Assembly: GCF_009827055.1 (NCBI RefSeq)
Contig: NZ_WUMK01000010.1
Coordinates: 186,001 to 250,000 of the forward strand
Origin: Shinella kummerowiae
GTDB lineage: Bacteria > Pseudomonadota > Alphaproteobacteria > Rhizobiales > Rhizobiaceae
DNA length: 64,000 nt
Direction of reading: 5' to 3'
Shown: positions 61,274 to 64,000 of the stretch, one piece after another
How the letters are laid out: every line of letters starts with the position of its first letter
Numbering within the stretch: position 1 is the first letter of the stretch
Notes under the pieces: model-generated
The model's database searches: none
What the model was told of the DNA's origin: nothing
Seen by the model: only the letters and a program-made list of their open reading frames with translations
Program-made: the position numbers and the translations under genes

Positions 61274-62947
61274 ATGGTGCGCTCCGTCTTAGGGCCAAGG
61301 ATCGGGGGGTCCGTGTACTTTTTTGCGGACTTCGTTCTGGACACAGACCGGGCCGAACTGCGGCGCTCTGATGGACCCGCGACGCGCCTGCGCCCCAAGA
61401 CCCTCGAACTGTTCAAGTTGCTGGTGCAAAACAGCCATCGCGTCCTTGGCAAGGAAGAGTTGATGGAGGCGATCTGGCCCGGCATCCATGTCGGCGAAGA
61501 TAGTCTCTTTCAATGCATCCGCGAAATCCGCGTCGCTCTCGGCGACGCCCGGCGGGAGATGGTTCAGGTCATCTCGGGGCGGGGCTACCTTTTCGCCCTC
61601 GACGTCACCACCGAACCGGCAGCCAGCGGCACGACTGAACCGCGGCAGCAAGAAACAAAGCCTGACCGGAAATCACGCAGAGGACTTTCCCTTGTTGCGG
61701 TCGCGGCCTCCGTGCTCAGCGTCATGGCGCTCATCGGCTTTGCGCTTCACGGGAACAGTCTCTTCGCGCCGTCACGGGTGGTGGTCGTGCTGCAGCCGAT
61801 TGTCGACACCGACGCTAGCCCTGAAGGCGTAGCGCTCGCACGCGACATCGCATCGGAGTTGATCAAGGGCTTTTCCCGGATCGACGGTATCCATCTGATT
61901 GTGAGGGAGGGCGAGGCGGTGCCGGCGCTGCACGGAGGTGCAGCACTGGACTTGCGGTACGAATTGAAGCGCGACCCGCTCAACTGGATACTCCAGGCCC
62001 GGCTCATAGATACCGCGAACCAGGAGATTCAGGCGGTCGCCGAGGCCAGCGCAAGCGAAGCCGACCGCCAGCGCCTGATGCAGCGCCTCGCGGCTGGTAT
62101 CGGCTATCCGCTGGGTCTGCGTCTGAGTGATCTTCAGGAGCCTGAAGAGCGGGCGGCTACTCCTTCCGCTGTCGCCATTCGGCAGGCGGTCGCATCGATC
62201 AATCAGACGACGCGCGAACGTTTTGGCATGGCAAGGGCCATTCTTGAACAAAACCTTGCCGAGAATCCCGACAATGTGGAACTGCAAATCGCGCTTGCCG
62301 GTCTGCACCTGCGCGGGATGCAGATGAACTGGTACGATCCTGCTCAAAGCGCGGTCGCGGAACAGGATGCGGCCGCCCTGTTGAAAGGAGCGCTCGCGTC
62401 ACGACCACGCTCATTGCCAGTGCTCGACGCCTCTTGCCGCTTCCTGACCGTAACCAACCAGTTTACCGAAAGCCTCGTCGTTTGTGCCCGGGCGCTAACC
62501 GTCAACCCGTGGGATGGCACGGCGCTCTATAATCTTGGCCTTACCCAGCTCCAGCTCGGCCGTTTCGATGATGCGCTTGCCAGCTTTTTAGAGGCGGAAC
62601 GCTACGACACGCCGGAGGTCTCGCGCTGGACCTGGCTGCTCGGCGCGGGCTGGGCGAACCTGCTGCTTGGCCGCGACGAAGAGGCTGCCACGTTCCTGCA
62701 GCGCTCAATTGCGATCACCGCCGGTTCCGGCCGACCCTATCTACTGCTTGCCGCTGCTTATCAGCGCCTGGGCCGCGCGCGCGAGGCTAGGGAAGCACTG
62801 GCGAAAGCCATGGAGATACGCCCCGGCTCCACCGCCCGCAACGTCGCCTTGCCGACCCGCAATGCCAGCAACACCTTCCTCGCTGGCAGCAATGCGATCA
62901 TCCATACCCTCATGGAGATCGGTCTGCCGTCAGGCACACCACGTTAG
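61274..62947 (+). CDS. ToxR/CadC-like transmembrane regulator with TPR repeats
   Basis: Protein of up to 557 residues. An OmpR/PhoB-type winged-helix DNA-binding domain covers about residues 15-110 (FADFVLDTDRAELRR, RPKTLELFKLLVQN, VISGRGYLFAL). One TM helix follows near residues 138-160. The remaining 390 residues form a presumably periplasmic part with an adenylate-cyclase-associated-like region and TPR-like helices (LTVNPWDGTALYNLGLTQLQLGRF and LLLAAAYQRLGRAREAREAL). A GTG at 61313, preceded by a G-rich ribosome-like site, may be the true start. The architecture suggests a membrane-bound one-component sensor; targets unknown. Confidence 0.82.
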   Translation: MVRSVLGPRIGGSVYFFADFVLDTDRAELRRSDGPATRLRPKTLELFKLLVQNSHRVLGKEELMEAIWPGIHVGEDSLFQCIREIRVALGDARREMVQVISGRGYLFALDVTTEPAASGTTEPRQQETKPDRKSRRGLSLVAVAASVLSVMALIGFALHGNSLFAPSRVVVVLQPIVDTDASPEGVALARDIASELIKGFSRIDGIHLIVREGEAVPALHGGAALDLRYELKRDPLNWILQARLIDTANQEIQAVAEASASEADRQRLMQRLAAGIGYPLGLRLSDLQEPEERAATPSAVAIRQAVASINQTTRERFGMARAILEQNLAENPDNVELQIALAGLHLRGMQMNWYDPAQSAVAEQDAAALLKGALASRPRSLPVLDASCRFLTVTNQFTESLVVCARALTVNPWDGTALYNLGLTQLQLGRFDDALASFLEAERYDTPEVSRWTWLLGAGWANLLLGRDEEAATFLQRSIAITAGSGRPYLLLAAAYQRLGRAREAREALAKAMEIRPGSTARNVALPTRNASNTFLAGSNAIIHTLMEIGLPSGTPR

Positions 62948-63100
62948 AATCATTGATCCGGGTACATTCGCAGACCCATTCCGATTGATGTTCGTTCTTG
63001 CCATTCGCTGGGTTTCCAACCTGTTGGTAGCCGTTCTTGCGGCAGTTCGATGCGAACGGTGAACGGAACATTCCTGCTTTGATCGACCTTAATTGTGCCA

Positions 63101-63117
63101 AAGGACAAAATGTCCTT
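63101..63117. promoter_or_regulatory. Inverted repeat upstream of the KaiC-like gene
   Basis: AAGGACA-AAA-TGTCCTT, 7-base perfect arms, 57 bases before the ATG. It may be an operator or a leader hairpin. A GGAAC at 63065-63069 recalls the -35 of general-stress EcfG promoters but no good cGTT partner at the correct distance was found. Confidence 0.4.
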
Positions 63118-63173
63118 ACCGTTGCAATTGCAGCGCGCGACCCTAATTACGGCCGGGCAAACGGAGGGAACAG

Positions 63174-64000
63174 ATGGACAAAAGTGTTTCTGCTAGGGCC
63201 AAAACAGGTGTCGAGGGGCTGGACGATATTCTTTCAGGAGGATTGTCGAGACGCCGTGTTTTCCTTCTTGAGGGCGCGCCCGGCACAGGAAAAACGACGA
63301 TCGCGCTGCAGTTCCTCCAGCAGGGAGCTTTGCTCGGAGAGACGTGCCTTTACATTACTCTCTCCGAGACCGAGGAGGAACTCCGCGACAGTGCCCTGTC
63401 GCACGGGATGGAAATCGATAGCAACATCGCGATATTCGAGCTTGTGCCGCCCGAGAGCCTGTTGAACGCCGATCAGCAGCAGAGCCTGCTCTATTCGTCG
63501 GACCTGGAACTCGGCGAGACGACGAAGATGATCTTCGAAGCTTTCGACAAGCTTCAACCGAGCCGCGTCGTTCTCGACAGCCTTTCGGAAATCAGGCTCC
63601 TCGCGCAAAGCTCCCTTCGCTATCGCCGGCAGATCCTGGCATTGAAGCATTTCTTCGCGAGAACCGGCGCAACCGTCCTGCTCCTCGATGACATGACCTC
63701 CGACAGTCTCGACAAGACGGTGCATAGCGTCGTGCATGGAGTTATTCATCTCGAGCAACTGGCTCCCAGCTACGGTTCGGAGCGCCGTCGGCTGAGGATC
63801 ACAAAGTATCGCGGCCAGGCGTTCCGTGGCGGGTATCATGATTTCACCATCAAGACCGGCGGTGTCTCGGTCTTTCCGCGGCTACGGGCGCTTGAACACA
63901 GGACGGAGTTCGAACGCTCCACACTCACGAGCGGCATCGTCGAACTCGACACCTTGCTGGGTGGCGGTATCGAACGTGGGTCGAGCACATTGCTAATCGG
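63174..64000 (+). CDS. KaiC-like RecA-superfamily ATPase (3' end beyond window)
   Basis: Open frame from ATG to the right edge, 275 residues visible. Domain one is a KaiC/RadA-type ATPase: the TGVEGLDDILSGGL opening, Walker A GAPGTGKTT at residues 34-42, and Walker B in SRVVLDSLSEI. A second copy begins near residue 250 with LTSGIVELDTLLGGGIERGSST, so the full protein has at least two KaiC domains. A GGAGGGAACAG ribosome site precedes the ATG. Such proteins outside cyanobacteria are thought to act in stress or signalling, often with a histidine kinase; no kaiB is visible here. Confidence 0.9.
   Translation, partial: MDKSVSARAKTGVEGLDDILSGGLSRRRVFLLEGAPGTGKTTIALQFLQQGALLGETCLYITLSETEEELRDSALSHGMEIDSNIAIFELVPPESLLNADQQQSLLYSSDLELGETTKMIFEAFDKLQPSRVVLDSLSEIRLLAQSSLRYRRQILALKHFFARTGATVLLLDDMTSDSLDKTVHSVVHGVIHLEQLAPSYGSERRRLRITKYRGQAFRGGYHDFTIKTGGVSVFPRLRALEHRTEFERSTLTSGIVELDTLLGGGIERGSSTLLI

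Noticed and set aside
1-64000. CRISPR arrays, tRNA/rRNA genes, prophage, toxin-antitoxin or anti-phage defence genes
   Set aside because: No spaced direct repeats, cloverleaf-like sequences, phage structural genes or defence-type proteins were found on reading both strands.

Overview
The window reads as an accessory replicon or island of an alphaproteobacterium of the Rhizobiaceae type (Rhizobium, Agrobacterium, Sinorhizobium, Shinella and relatives). The evidence is the high-GC coding bias, dense runs of sugar ABC importers with Gfo/Idh and TIM-barrel enzymes, rhizobial-type IolD, IolE and IolG proteins, a palindromic mosaic repeat of the kind common in these genomes, and DctA/Tct transport genes. 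No RNA genes, CRISPR arrays, phage genes or replication genes were seen. Species assignment is inference.

Region 1 (1-8940): the end of a sugar-import permease gene heads a co-directional run of carbohydrate enzymes (two SDRs, a mannonate-dehydratase-like protein, an SMP-30 lactonase, a mutarotase-like protein). Facing it are a TIM-barrel epimerase and a Gfo/Idh dehydrogenase, with a divergent LacI regulator.

Region 2 (8941-35459) is the core of the window and looks like one large inositol-type catabolic supercluster. It holds three complete sugar ABC importers of three different architectures, a PhyH-type Fe(II)/2-oxoglutarate dioxygenase, IolE (with a frameshifted end), IolG, IolD, several Gfo/Idh dehydrogenases, two TIM-barrel/SDR accessory enzymes, an aldehyde dehydrogenase, an HpcH/HpaI aldolase, a D-2-hydroxyacid dehydrogenase and an RpiR-family regulator. 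Seven copies of one palindrome, [T/C]GCAA-N6-TTGC[A/G/T], lie in the promoter regions, often about 12 bp after a TTGAC-type -35 box. The operons therefore look like a single regulon, most likely controlled by the RpiR protein. iolB, iolC and iolA are absent from the window, while a pyruvate-type aldolase is present, so the lower pathway is either elsewhere or unusual.

Region 3 (35460-42711): an aldo/keto reductase divergent from a LysR gene, a MAPEG-DGPF-ECF sigma set, then a decayed stretch. A remnant of an IS5-type transposase cuts the end of the sigma gene, a chimeric SbmA/BacA-like membrane fragment follows, and about 1 kb holds no convincing gene.

Region 4 (42712-48612): a LacI regulator with twin perfect operators, divergent from an amino-acid-type binding protein, a rare permease-ATPase fusion, a Gfo/Idh enzyme and an FAD oxidoreductase.

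Region 5 (48613-53736): LysR/SDR and LysR/DctA divergent pairs, then a LysR gene fragment. Region 6 (53737-61106): tctCBA tripartite carboxylate importer divergent from a response regulator, histidine kinase and periplasmic binding protein that together look like its sensing module, then an uncharacterised HTH protein. Region 7 (61107-64000): a ToxR/CadC-like membrane regulator with TPRs and the 5' part of a KaiC-like ATPase gene that runs off the edge.

A recurring design feature is a strong hairpin directly after the binding-protein gene in four of the transporter operons. Such hairpins are a plausible way to make more binding protein than membrane components.
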